Below, one piece after another: positions 1 through 7,557 of a stretch of DNA of 64,000 nucleotides. The notes beneath the pieces were generated by a model. It was not told the origin of the DNA. It saw only the letters and a program-made list of their open reading frames with translations, and did not search any database. The position numbers were made by a program, and so were the translations under genes. This DNA comes from Lewinellaceae bacterium (GTDB lineage Bacteria; Bacteroidota; Bacteroidia; Chitinophagales; Saprospiraceae): assembly GCA_020636325.1 (NCBI GenBank), contig JACJYC010000011.1:124001-188000 (forward strand). The letters run 5' to 3'. The number at the start of each line of letters is the position of its first letter. The stretch's first letter is position 1.

Positions 1-188
1 TATGAAATTAATTGAAATAGTCCGGACTTCAGCGAAATCAGGCATGCTGAGCGCCAAGGAAAGGCGCTTATTGTAAAGCTAAAAATACCGCCCGGGAAAA
101 ATATTCCTTTAAATTTACGCTGGGTCCGGTTCCGGGCCGACGCAGAGCCCCGCATAATCTCGATTTACCAACTTTAATTTCAATATCC

Positions 189-1241
189 ATGAAAACAGAC
201 CATCATCTCCAGGTCACCCGCCGGCAATTCCTGGGTACGGCCGCCGCCCTGACAGCGGGCACTGCCCTGGGCGCTCCATCCCTGATCAACGCGCCGGCAA
301 TCCTCCGGTTCTACAACCGCCCGGACTCCGTGATCAAAGGGGTCCAGATCGGGGTCATCACCTATTCTTTCCGGAGCATGGCCGACCAAAGCGCTGAAGC
401 TACCCTGAAATACATCAAAGAAGCCGGTCTCAGCGCGACCGAACTGATGGGCGACCCGGCGGAAGCGTTTGCCGGCAAACCGGAAAATCCGGTGGATATG
501 CGCCGATTTTTTGGTCTGATGCGCAAACAGCGCGGCGGCGAAACCCTGACGGAAGCCGAACAAAAGGACGCCGATACGCTGCGCGCTCATATGGAGGAAT
601 ACAACAAGCAAGTGGCCATGTGGCGGGCAACGGCCTCCATGAAACCCTTTGCGCAACTGAAGAAAATGTACAAGGCGGCCGGCATTAAAATCTATGCCTT
701 CAAACCCAATACGTTCGGCAAGAACAACTCGGATGCCGAGATCGAATACGGGATGCGCGCGGCCAAAACACTCGGCGCAACCCACGTCACACTGGAACAT
801 CCCGGCGACGACGGCCATACCCTGAAACTGGCCAAACTGGCGGAAAAACACAAGATCCATGTGGGCTACCACGGACACGAACAGCAAACGCCCACCCTAT
901 GGGATACGGCCCTGAGCCAATCCAAGTACAACGGCATGAACCTCGATGTCGGCCATTACGTCGCAGCCGGCAACCCCGATCCGCTTGAACTGCTGAGGGC
1001 CCGCCACGACCGCATCCTGAGCATGCACGTCAAGGATCGCCAGAATCCCGAACACGGCAAAGCCAACCTGCCCTGGGGCGAGGGGGACACCCCGATCGGT
1101 CCGGTCCTCCAGCTGATGAGCACCCGGAAATACAACTTCCCCGCCACCATCGAGCTGGAATACGATATCCCCGAAGGCTCGGACGCCGTGGCGGAAGTGC
1201 AGAAATGCCTGGAATATTGCAGGAAGATGTTGCAGGGGTGA
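189..1241 (+). CDS. Tat-exported sugar phosphate isomerase/epimerase-like TIM-barrel protein
   Basis: The protein has 350 residues. Residues 10-16 (TRRQFLG) followed by an Ala/Gly-rich stretch form a twin-arginine export signal. The rest matches the AP-endonuclease-2 / sugar isomerase TIM-barrel family. Candidate metal and substrate residues sit in YHGHEQ (227-232), NLDVGHY (251-257), MHVKD (279-283) and IELEYD (321-326), the usual order for xylose-isomerase-like barrels. Family members isomerise or epimerise sugars and keto-sugars; the substrate cannot be told from sequence. Tat export places the folded metalloenzyme in the periplasm, and similar proteins often sit with Gfo/Idh dehydrogenases like those at 9.7 and 11.4 kb. 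The ATG at 189 begins the signal directly. The stop TGA is the first unit of a G-rich minisatellite. Confidence 0.85.
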   Translation: MKTDHHLQVTRRQFLGTAAALTAGTALGAPSLINAPAILRFYNRPDSVIKGVQIGVITYSFRSMADQSAEATLKYIKEAGLSATELMGDPAEAFAGKPENPVDMRRFFGLMRKQRGGETLTEAEQKDADTLRAHMEEYNKQVAMWRATASMKPFAQLKKMYKAAGIKIYAFKPNTFGKNNSDAEIEYGMRAAKTLGATHVTLEHPGDDGHTLKLAKLAEKHKIHVGYHGHEQQTPTLWDTALSQSKYNGMNLDVGHYVAAGNPDPLELLRARHDRILSMHVKDRQNPEHGKANLPWGEGDTPIGPVLQLMSTRKYNFPATIELEYDIPEGSDAVAEVQKCLEYCRKMLQG

Positions 1242-1312
1242 GGGGGTGAGAGAGGGAGAGGGTGAGAGGGTGAGGGGGTGAGAGGGTGAGAGGGTGAGAG
1301 AGGGAGAGGGTG
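1236..1312 (+). repeat. G-tract minisatellite (TGAGAGGG type) at a stop codon
   Basis: Tandem, slightly degenerate 8-bp units of the form TGAGAGGG start at the TGA stop of the preceding gene and run about 75 bp. Runs of GGG are separated by TGAGA, which satisfies the usual G-quadruplex pattern on the coding strand. It is followed 30 bp later by a copy of the 110-bp inverted-end element. Confidence 0.9.
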
Positions 1313-1340
1313 TCATCCTCTCTGCTTATTTTGTCCGGCG

Positions 1341-1450
1341 GGACCGTTCAGAATTTTGTGTCAACCGGATTTTTAGCATGCGCAGCTTGCTAAAAATCAG
1401 ATCTTTGCGTCTTTGCGTCTTTGCGTGAAAACACTGTTTTGAACAATCTC
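1341..1450 (+). repeat. 110-bp inverted-end element, copy 1
   Basis: This is one of four same-orientation copies (others at 3695, 12979 and 24920). The core holds an 11-bp hairpin (GATTTTTAGCA / TGCTAAAAATC, 9-nt loop) and a TTTGCGTC triplet repeat. The ends are imperfect inverted repeats, clearest in copy 4. On the reverse strand the repeat gives spurious peptides containing AKTQRRKD. No transposase is present, so a MITE- or REP-like nature is an inference. Confidence 0.85.
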
Positions 1451-1821
1451 TTTGATGCTGATCCTGCCTTATTGGACAACTTGCGGTAAAAAATAAGCAC
1501 CAATCATAAATCAACTAATTATACATGATAAAAAAATAAATATTAATGCATGGTCAAAATTCCGGACATTTCGGAAACCTTAATTCATTTTCCCGGGTCT
1601 ATATAATAAAACACCGTATTGAGTGTAACCGAATGTTGTTATCTGCATTATAGCTTAAGCAAATTAATAGAATCGTACGCAAGTTATCCCGATCCTAAAC
1701 TTTTACCGTTCCAACTGCTCGTCATTATCTCTTAGGTTTCAAAACTGCTTTCCAGATTGATCATTGACTGCTCAGGGCGCATTTGCGCCGGGAGAAGAGT
1801 ATACCCTTTTAAACTTTCGCC
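1451..1821. other. AT-rich intergenic stretch
   Basis: The roughly 370 bases between the inverted-end element and the metalloprotease start are strongly AT-rich around 1495-1680. I see no convincing ORF, tRNA, terminator or full TTTG/TAnnTTTG promoter pair. It probably holds the promoter of the next gene, but I cannot point to it. Confidence 0.4.
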
Positions 1822-3453
1822 ATGCCTCGTGATCGCAAATATTCCTTCAGGCAGCTTCGGGCGTCGGGTTGGTTGTTGGCCCTGTGCTGCGCCTGCGTTC
1901 CAATCTGCCGGAAACAAGCGCCGGCCGGGGTCACCCACGGTTTTGCCTATATCCAAAAGGATGAAAAAACCGCATCTGCCAACGCCGGTTCTGCCGGCGA
2001 GATCAGCGCTTATAAAATACAAACGGCCCGGGCGGTATTCCAGGCGCTGGTGGATGCCCGCGGAGATCTGCGCCTGCAACGCCCTGCCCTGGCGCTGACC
2101 CGGAGCGAGTCCTTTGCCGCCTGGGTGGACCCTGACAACATAACGGTCTGGCTCGAAGAAAAGACCTACGACCTCTGTACCGGGTTCGGCCCTGACTCGC
2201 TCAATGCGCTGGCCGCCATCCTGGCCCACGAGCTCATCCATTATTACGAAAAACATGAAGGGAGGGGAAGCGCCGAGGAGGAAGATGCCGACCATCTCGG
2301 CGGGTTTCTGGCCTTGTCCGCGGGCTTCAACACAGCGGGAATCATACCGGAATTGCTGTCCAGGATTTACCGGCAATACGACCTTCCGGATCATTTGGAC
2401 GGCTACCCGGGCCTGGCCGAGCGGATCAACCTGGCCAAAAGCGCAGCCGATAAATCGGCCGACTTATACGAGGTTTTCGAGATAGCTTTATATCTAGTTG
2501 CCTTTCAACGGCATGAGGAAGCCGCACTTTGTTTCGGTACCGTTTTAAAACGATTTCAAAGCAGGGAGATCTACAATAATGCAGGGGTGAATCTGGTGTT
2601 GAAAGCACTGTCGCATGTTCCTGACCGGGATCGGCGGAATCCGCTGGAACTGGACCCTGAAACCCGCATTCCCCGTGCGAAGCCCCTGTCCGTTTCGTAC
2701 GACGCCCGGAAAGACCCGGACCGGGAAAGGGCCTTCATCCGGGAACAATTGCTGAATGAGGCCATCCGGCTGTTCGATCAGGCGTCGGCCCTCGACAGAA
2801 ACTACGCACCGGCCCTGCTGAATAAAGCGGTCGCTTATGACCTGACCGGCCAGCAACGCCGCGCGCAGTTCTGGGCTCAGGAGGCCTTGCTGCCGGCACA
2901 AGACCAACAGGGCTACCAAACCGCCTCCGATGCCGGGATTTTGTTAAACGACCTTCAGGCCGCTGCCGATAACCGCCCGGATCCGGTCGTTCCGCCTGGC
3001 AACGGCCTCCCGGATCAACCGCCGAAATCATTCAGGGAGCAAATTGAAGGGATCGACCTGGACAAGCGATTTTCAGGCTTGCAGGCGGACCAAGTGGTCG
3101 GGATCGGGCAGGACCCGGCTTCGGGCTCCAACGCCGCGCTGGCCGTCAAATACTATACCGGTTCAAAACTGATGGTGCTCAGTCAACAATCCGGATCTCT
3201 CCCCGGAGGAAGCGCCATTCTCATTCACCTGACCCGGGAAAACTACGGCGGTCAGACCGCAACCGGCCTCCGCATCGGCGACCCGGTCGGGAAGATCACT
3301 CCCATATACGGCATGCCCGACCGACGGATCAACCTGACCAACGGCGCATTGCTCATCTATCAATCGGCGGGATTGGTTTTCCGCACCGCACCGGGCGATC
3401 TTATCAAGGGCTGGGCAATAGTGCTGATTGAAAAAGCGGCTTCGAGGGTTTGA
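1822..3453 (+). CDS. Lipoprotein-like zinc metalloprotease with TPR-like C-terminal region
   Basis: The protein has 543 residues. A hydrophobic N-terminus with several cysteines (LLALCCACVP, 18-27) suggests Sec export and possibly lipidation. Residues 136-140 are HELIH, an HExxH zinc site, inside AILAHELIHYYE; about 12 residues later comes EEEDADHLGG, resembling the third-ligand ExxAD segment of M48 peptidases. After it lies helical, TPR-like sequence (about 200-330), and a C-terminal region (about 410-540) with VGIGQDP and GDPVGKI motifs that I do not recognise. M48-type enzymes degrade or mature envelope proteins. The assignment rests on the motif spacing; the rest of the protein is novel to me. 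The gene stands alone between two repeat-rich gaps, and its TGA stop again opens a TGAGAGGG minisatellite. Confidence 0.65.
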   Translation: MPRDRKYSFRQLRASGWLLALCCACVPICRKQAPAGVTHGFAYIQKDEKTASANAGSAGEISAYKIQTARAVFQALVDARGDLRLQRPALALTRSESFAAWVDPDNITVWLEEKTYDLCTGFGPDSLNALAAILAHELIHYYEKHEGRGSAEEEDADHLGGFLALSAGFNTAGIIPELLSRIYRQYDLPDHLDGYPGLAERINLAKSAADKSADLYEVFEIALYLVAFQRHEEAALCFGTVLKRFQSREIYNNAGVNLVLKALSHVPDRDRRNPLELDPETRIPRAKPLSVSYDARKDPDRERAFIREQLLNEAIRLFDQASALDRNYAPALLNKAVAYDLTGQQRRAQFWAQEALLPAQDQQGYQTASDAGILLNDLQAAADNRPDPVVPPGNGLPDQPPKSFREQIEGIDLDKRFSGLQADQVVGIGQDPASGSNAALAVKYYTGSKLMVLSQQSGSLPGGSAILIHLTRENYGGQTATGLRIGDPVGKITPIYGMPDRRINLTNGALLIYQSAGLVFRTAPGDLIKGWAIVLIEKAASRV

Positions 3454-3532
3454 GGAAGAGGGTGAGAGGGTGAGCCCGCCTTCGCCGGAGGCTTCGGCGG
3501 ATGAGAGAGGGTGAGAGGGGGTGAGAGGGCGT
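3451..3532 (+). repeat. G-tract minisatellite interrupted by a hairpin
   Basis: TGAGAGGG-type units start at the stop codon of the metalloprotease gene. They are split at about 3473-3500 by a GC-rich inverted repeat built from CCGCCTTCGCCGGAGG and GGCTTCGGCGGA, and then resume. Five or so G-tracts are present, so quadruplex potential is weaker than at 1236 or 12784. Confidence 0.85.
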
Positions 3533-3694
3533 GGCTTCCTTTTTGGGACCGCTGAATCAATAACTGTTGGGGTTGATCCTGCTTGTTCAGGCGTAAATTA
3601 CATTAACCGAAATAGTCTTCAAAATAATGATGTCAGCCCGCTGCCGGTTTTACCGACGGCTAAAGGTATTAAAGCCTTTCAGACCTGGCGTTCG

Positions 3695-3803
3695 GGACCG
3701 TTCAGAATTTTGTGTCAACCGGATTTTTAACATGCGCAGCTTGCTAAAAATCAGATCTTTGCGTCTTTGCGTCTTTGCGTGAAAACACTGCTTTGAACAG
3801 CCT
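3695..3803 (+). repeat. 110-bp inverted-end element, copy 2
   Basis: This copy is nearly identical to the one at 1341, including the GATTTTTAACA / TGCTAAAAATC hairpin (one arm base changed) and the TTTGCGTC triplet. It lies about 160 bp after the minisatellite at 3451 and in the same orientation as the other copies. Confidence 0.85.
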
Positions 3804-3925
3804 CTGGCGTTCCGTTTCTCCAATCCTGACAGGTATTTTTTTCGGCGACCCTATGCCAATAGATAATATGCAGCTATGTCGCGCATGATCCCGTTCCTGA
3901 ATTGATCATTCAAAAATTGACACCC

Positions 3926-5488
3926 ATGAAATATCCAGATTTTAAAACCGCCCTGTTCCTGATCTGCAGTCTGAATTCCGCACTTTCGGCTCAGGATCTC
4001 CACATTTATTTCAACGCTGCCCCGGACAACGGGAAAAACCTGGTATATGTCCTGAACGGAGATACCCTGACCCACCCCAAGGTCCGGAGCGGAAGTCAGA
4101 TTTTTTTCCATGTCGACAATTTCAACAACTACCTGTTCAGGCTTGAAGTGGGTTCCAACAGGGAAGAAATCGATTATGGAGATCAAACCTCGTCCGTGGC
4201 CGACCTGATGGGGGCATCATCGGCTGCTTTCATCCCTGCCGAGCTTCCAATCGACGGCATTGACGGGCTCAATCCGTTCCCCGGATTCAACCTGACGGGA
4301 ATTCGAAACGCATTCCGGACCGAAGGCAATCTCAAGGGTTATGCGTATGCGGACAATATAAAACGGATCGAAACCGGGATTGCGGAGATCGAAACCATCG
4401 GGGATCGCGTGTCGGCCATTGAAGAAGAGGTGACCGAAATCCTACAGTCGAAAACCCTGATTGAACTGGCCCGGGCCGACCTCGAAGCGGTAATGCATCA
4501 CCCGGGCTGGAAACCGGCTGAGATCAAAAAGCTAGCCGGAAAATACATGAAACAGGTGTTCAATACCGATAATCCGAATGACATCGATGCCAAAACCATC
4601 CTGAAGAGGAGCCGGATCAAAAACAGGTTGCGCGAAAAAATGCGGATGCTGTGCGAGAACCGGAAGGCCTTTGCATACCAATCCGGCCAATTGACCGAAG
4701 AAGCCGCCGTGCTGGATAACATCCCGGTGAAAGACAAAAAGCTTTTCGAAGTGTCCGAATCGCTTTCCGGATTGCTGGATGACATCCCCGGTCTTGCCGA
4801 CCACCTCGACCGCGAGGTTGCCGGCCTGGACAGCCTGGCGGAAGAAGCTGAAGACCTGGATATGACGGCTTTAATCCAGCTGCAACGCAATGTGGAGGGC
4901 ATCCTGAAAAACAACTTTTCCTACACGTACCGGACCGTTGCCGAAGGGGATTTTACGCGGATTTCCGCCAGCCTCACGCCCAGAGCGTCCACCGACCCGG
5001 AAGGTGACCGGGTGCAACTGGCACAGGTCAGGGTGCCCGTTTACGGCGGATTCAGGGTCAACGCCAGCGTAGGCGTCAGTTTTGCCAGGTACCTCAACCA
5101 GCCCCGGCGGTACTTCATCCAGGACGGCTCCATACGCGCCGAAAACGAGGACCAGTTCTCCCCGGTGCTAACCTCTTTTTTCCATTTCTACTGGCAACGG
5201 TCCGGCAACCTTTCCTTCGGCGGGTCGTTCGGCATGGGGCTGCCCCTCGTTGGGGCCGGTGAGCGGCAATCGGCCTGCTTCTTTTTGGGACCCACCATTT
5301 TCCTCGGCCGGAAGGAAAGGCTTGCGCTCACGGCAGGCGTCATGGGCGGGCGCGTGGAACGGCCGGCCAACGGATTGCGCCCGGGCGACACGCTTGACGT
5401 CGGGGAGGGGGTATTGCCGACCCACAATCCCTATGAGGCGGGGTTCTTCCTGGGCATATCCTTCAATATGTTCGGAGAGGGCAAATAA
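3926..5488 (+). CDS. Exported protein of unknown function, coiled-coil middle and beta-rich C-terminus
   Basis: I do not recognise this 520-residue protein. The ATG at 3926 starts a clear signal peptide (MKYPDFKTALFLICSLNSALSAQ region, cut after SAQ); an upstream in-frame TTG adds only non-signal residues and was dropped. Residues about 140-340 are charged and heptad-like, rich in Glu, Leu and Lys, predicting a coiled coil. Residues about 370-520 alternate hydrophobic and polar positions with Gly-rich turns and end in FFLGISFNMFGEGK, which resembles an outer-membrane beta-barrel with a terminal aromatic. A periplasm-spanning, outer-membrane-associated protein is a reasonable inference. It precedes the DJ-1-like gene by 75 bp and may be co-transcribed with it. 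Confidence 0.7.
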   Translation: MKYPDFKTALFLICSLNSALSAQDLHIYFNAAPDNGKNLVYVLNGDTLTHPKVRSGSQIFFHVDNFNNYLFRLEVGSNREEIDYGDQTSSVADLMGASSAAFIPAELPIDGIDGLNPFPGFNLTGIRNAFRTEGNLKGYAYADNIKRIETGIAEIETIGDRVSAIEEEVTEILQSKTLIELARADLEAVMHHPGWKPAEIKKLAGKYMKQVFNTDNPNDIDAKTILKRSRIKNRLREKMRMLCENRKAFAYQSGQLTEEAAVLDNIPVKDKKLFEVSESLSGLLDDIPGLADHLDREVAGLDSLAEEAEDLDMTALIQLQRNVEGILKNNFSYTYRTVAEGDFTRISASLTPRASTDPEGDRVQLAQVRVPVYGGFRVNASVGVSFARYLNQPRRYFIQDGSIRAENEDQFSPVLTSFFHFYWQRSGNLSFGGSFGMGLPLVGAGERQSACFFLGPTIFLGRKERLALTAGVMGGRVERPANGLRPGDTLDVGEGVLPTHNPYEAGFFLGISFNMFGEGK

Positions 5489-5563
5489 ATCCGGGATTTT
5501 GTCCAATTATTACTATTCTCCTAAAGGCCATTTCCGGAGATTTGAATTTTCAAAATCGCTGTT

Positions 5564-6844
5564 ATGAAAAACCGGATCGTTCAAAGCCTCTTCTTTGCAA
5601 GCCTCATCGCAATTTGTTCCAATACCGCCCTGGCCCAACCCGTCAACCGGGGTGAACAGGTCAATGTGGCCCTTTTTGTCCCTTCCGGCGCCGAGCTCCT
5701 GGATTTCGCCGGCCCCGGCGAGGTTTTTTCCAATGCCGACTTCAATACCTATGTGATCGGCTTTACGGATGAACCGTTCACCAGTCAGGGGTTTATGAAA
5801 ATCGTCCCTAATTTCAGCTACAAGGATTGCCCCAAACCGGATATCATCGTCATCCCGGGCGGCGGCGGCAGCCAGTTCTATAAGAACCCCGAGGTGATCG
5901 ACTGGGTTAAGGATCAGTGCCGGGACGCCATGCTGCTGACGGTCTGCACCGGCGCGCTGATCGCAGCCCGGGGCGGCATGCTGGACAATCTCAAAGTAAC
6001 CACCCACTATTCCGCCTACGACAACCTGGAAAAATCATGTTCCAATTGTGAAGTCCTGCGCGACGCCCGTTTCGTGGACAACGACCGGATCGTGACCACC
6101 GCCGGCATCTCGGCCGGCATCGACGGCGCCCTGCATCTCGTAGCCCGGATCAAGGGTATGAAGGCTGCAAAAGGCGTCGCCGAATATATGATGTACGATA
6201 AATGGGAGCCAACCGCCGGACTCGTCAGCAAGCCCGCGCCTTTCATCGAATACGCCGAAACCAACGGACTGGAAGCCGCCCGGCAGCATTTCGCAGCCGA
6301 CCTGCAAGCCGGGAAAAAGCCGTTTGCCGGCGAACTCAGCGCGCTTGCCGCCGACCTGGCGGCCGCAGGAAATTATTCCGCAGCAGAGGCGGCCATGGAT
6401 TTTTGCCTGAAGCTCTACCCCTATGAGGTCAGCATGTACGAAGAGCTGTCCGACCTGTACAAAGCCCAGGGGAAATTCGCACCGCCCGCCCAGGAAACCT
6501 TCATCGATATGCTCCTCAGCGACAAAACGGCCGATGCCGTCGCCTTGTTCGACAAGGTGAAAGCCGCCTACCCCGGATGGGTCCTGTTCAAGGAAAGCGC
6601 GGTCAACTGGGCCGGTTACGCCCTCGGCAGCCGCAAGCGCCAGGACGACGCCATCAGGGTCTTTGAAATGAACGTCCGGGCCTATCCCGATTCCTTCAAC
6701 GTGTACGACAGCCTGGGTGAAGCCTGGCTCAAAGCCGGCAACAAGGAAAAAGCAGCCGAAAACCTGAAAAAATCCCTCGCCCTCAATCCGGAGAACAAAC
6801 ACGCAGCGGAATTGCTGGACCAGTTGGGTTCGGATGACAAGTAG
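5564..6844 (+). CDS. Exported DJ-1/PfpI-family protein fused to TPR repeats
   Basis: The protein has 426 residues with a signal peptide ending ALAQ (residue 25). Residues 33-215 form a DJ-1/PfpI (class I glutamine-amidotransferase-like) domain: IIVIPGGGG (94-102) and the nucleophile elbow TVCTGALI with Cys128, followed by TTHYSAYD with a candidate His. This arrangement resembles the amidotransferase-like domain found at the N-terminus of AraC-type regulators and in isonitrile-hydratase relatives. Here it is followed by TPR-like helices (about 260-420), not by a DNA-binding domain. The activity is unknown; candidates are hydratase, glyoxalase or protease-like. The export signal plus TPR tail suggests a periplasmic enzyme in a complex. 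Confidence 0.8.
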   Translation: MKNRIVQSLFFASLIAICSNTALAQPVNRGEQVNVALFVPSGAELLDFAGPGEVFSNADFNTYVIGFTDEPFTSQGFMKIVPNFSYKDCPKPDIIVIPGGGGSQFYKNPEVIDWVKDQCRDAMLLTVCTGALIAARGGMLDNLKVTTHYSAYDNLEKSCSNCEVLRDARFVDNDRIVTTAGISAGIDGALHLVARIKGMKAAKGVAEYMMYDKWEPTAGLVSKPAPFIEYAETNGLEAARQHFAADLQAGKKPFAGELSALAADLAAAGNYSAAEAAMDFCLKLYPYEVSMYEELSDLYKAQGKFAPPAQETFIDMLLSDKTADAVALFDKVKAAYPGWVLFKESAVNWAGYALGSRKRQDDAIRVFEMNVRAYPDSFNVYDSLGEAWLKAGNKEKAAENLKKSLALNPENKHAAELLDQLGSDDK

Positions 6845-6877
6845 CTTATATTCCTGCCGGGATACCAGGCGGCATTA

Positions 6878-7063
6878 AGAGGTTGTTTGGATTTTGGTCG
6901 CTATGTCGAAAATCGTCAATTTTTCGTTTAGGCAAGGCGTCCCGCTGACAGCGGGAGGATCATAGCCTAAGCTATGAAGCCCGGTTCTGCAACGCAGCAT
7001 AAGCGGAAAAGTGATCCCGCTTTTGAGCGGGACAGACCAGTTACTAAAGTCCAAACAAGCTCT
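6878..7063. repeat. About 186-bp element with terminal inverted repeats
   Basis: The left end AGAGGTTGTTTGGATTTTGG and the reverse complement of the right end AGAGCTTGTTTGGACTTTAG match at most positions. Inside are further inverted segments, notably GTCCCGCT near 6940 with AGCGGGAC near 7026, and CATAGC/GCTATG around 6961. No ORF is convincing. It looks like a MITE-type element different from the 110-bp family; only one copy is in this window. Confidence 0.75.
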
Positions 7064-7477
7064 AATGGTGATCGACAAAAAAATTTCGTGGTGACTATAC
7101 TATTGCGATAGGTTCCCGATACGGGTCACCTTATATTTTAACTTCATCAAGGTTCATGGTCATTTCGTCTTGGCAGGTATGATTTGCCATAAAAATTTCT
7201 CGTTTTCAACCACAAAAGGGCACATTAGTTTTATTTGATCCGAAAGCCCAGCGGGGTTTCAGATCATAGCTTTTGCGGTCTTTTGTTTTTTTTGCGGTTC
7301 ATAAAATTAAGTATTAAGGATTCCCCTTGTAATAGCGAAGGCTTATCTATTTAACGGCAGCCTGCTCTGTCCGGAAAACAGGCTGCCACAGCGGAAATAC
7401 GGAATAAGAGGAATCCGCCGATATGTCAAAACCGCCGCCCGGAATTGCTCCACTTTGCAAATTGCCTCGCTTTTGTC
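7064..7477. other. Intergenic stretch without a recognised gene
   Basis: This gap between the 186-bp element and the DUF6807-ThuA gene is AT-rich with short T-runs near 7280-7300. I see no ORF with coding character and no RNA gene. Only the promoter candidate at its right end (7478-7507) is interpretable. Confidence 0.4.
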
Positions 7478-7507
7478 TTGCCTGAAAAGATTTTTTGTCT
7501 AAATTTG
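7478..7507 (+). promoter_or_regulatory. Candidate Bacteroidota promoter (TTG-N19-TAAATTTG)
   Basis: TTG at 7478 and TAAATTTG at 7500-7507 fit the Bacteroidota housekeeping pattern TTTG / TAnnTTTG with 19-bp spacing. It ends 50 bp before the ATG at 7558. The -33 box has only TTG. Confidence 0.5.
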
Positions 7508-7557
7508 GACTTTCACCACAACAGTATTGACGAGTCAAGCAAAACGAAAAACAACGA

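Noticed and set aside
2..76. 24-codon ORF at the window start
   Set aside because: Too short, without signal, domain or ribosome-binding site; the first 180 bases show nothing I can support.
897..1316. Minus-strand ORF starting in LTLSPSHPLTLSPS-type repeats
   Set aside because: The Ser/Pro/Leu-rich start is the translated G-tract minisatellite and the rest is antisense to the sugar isomerase gene.
1326..1514. Reverse-strand ORF with AKTQRRKD-type peptide (also at 12586-13092)
   Set aside because: It is produced by the 110-bp repeated element and the minisatellite, recurs with every copy and has no independent coding support.
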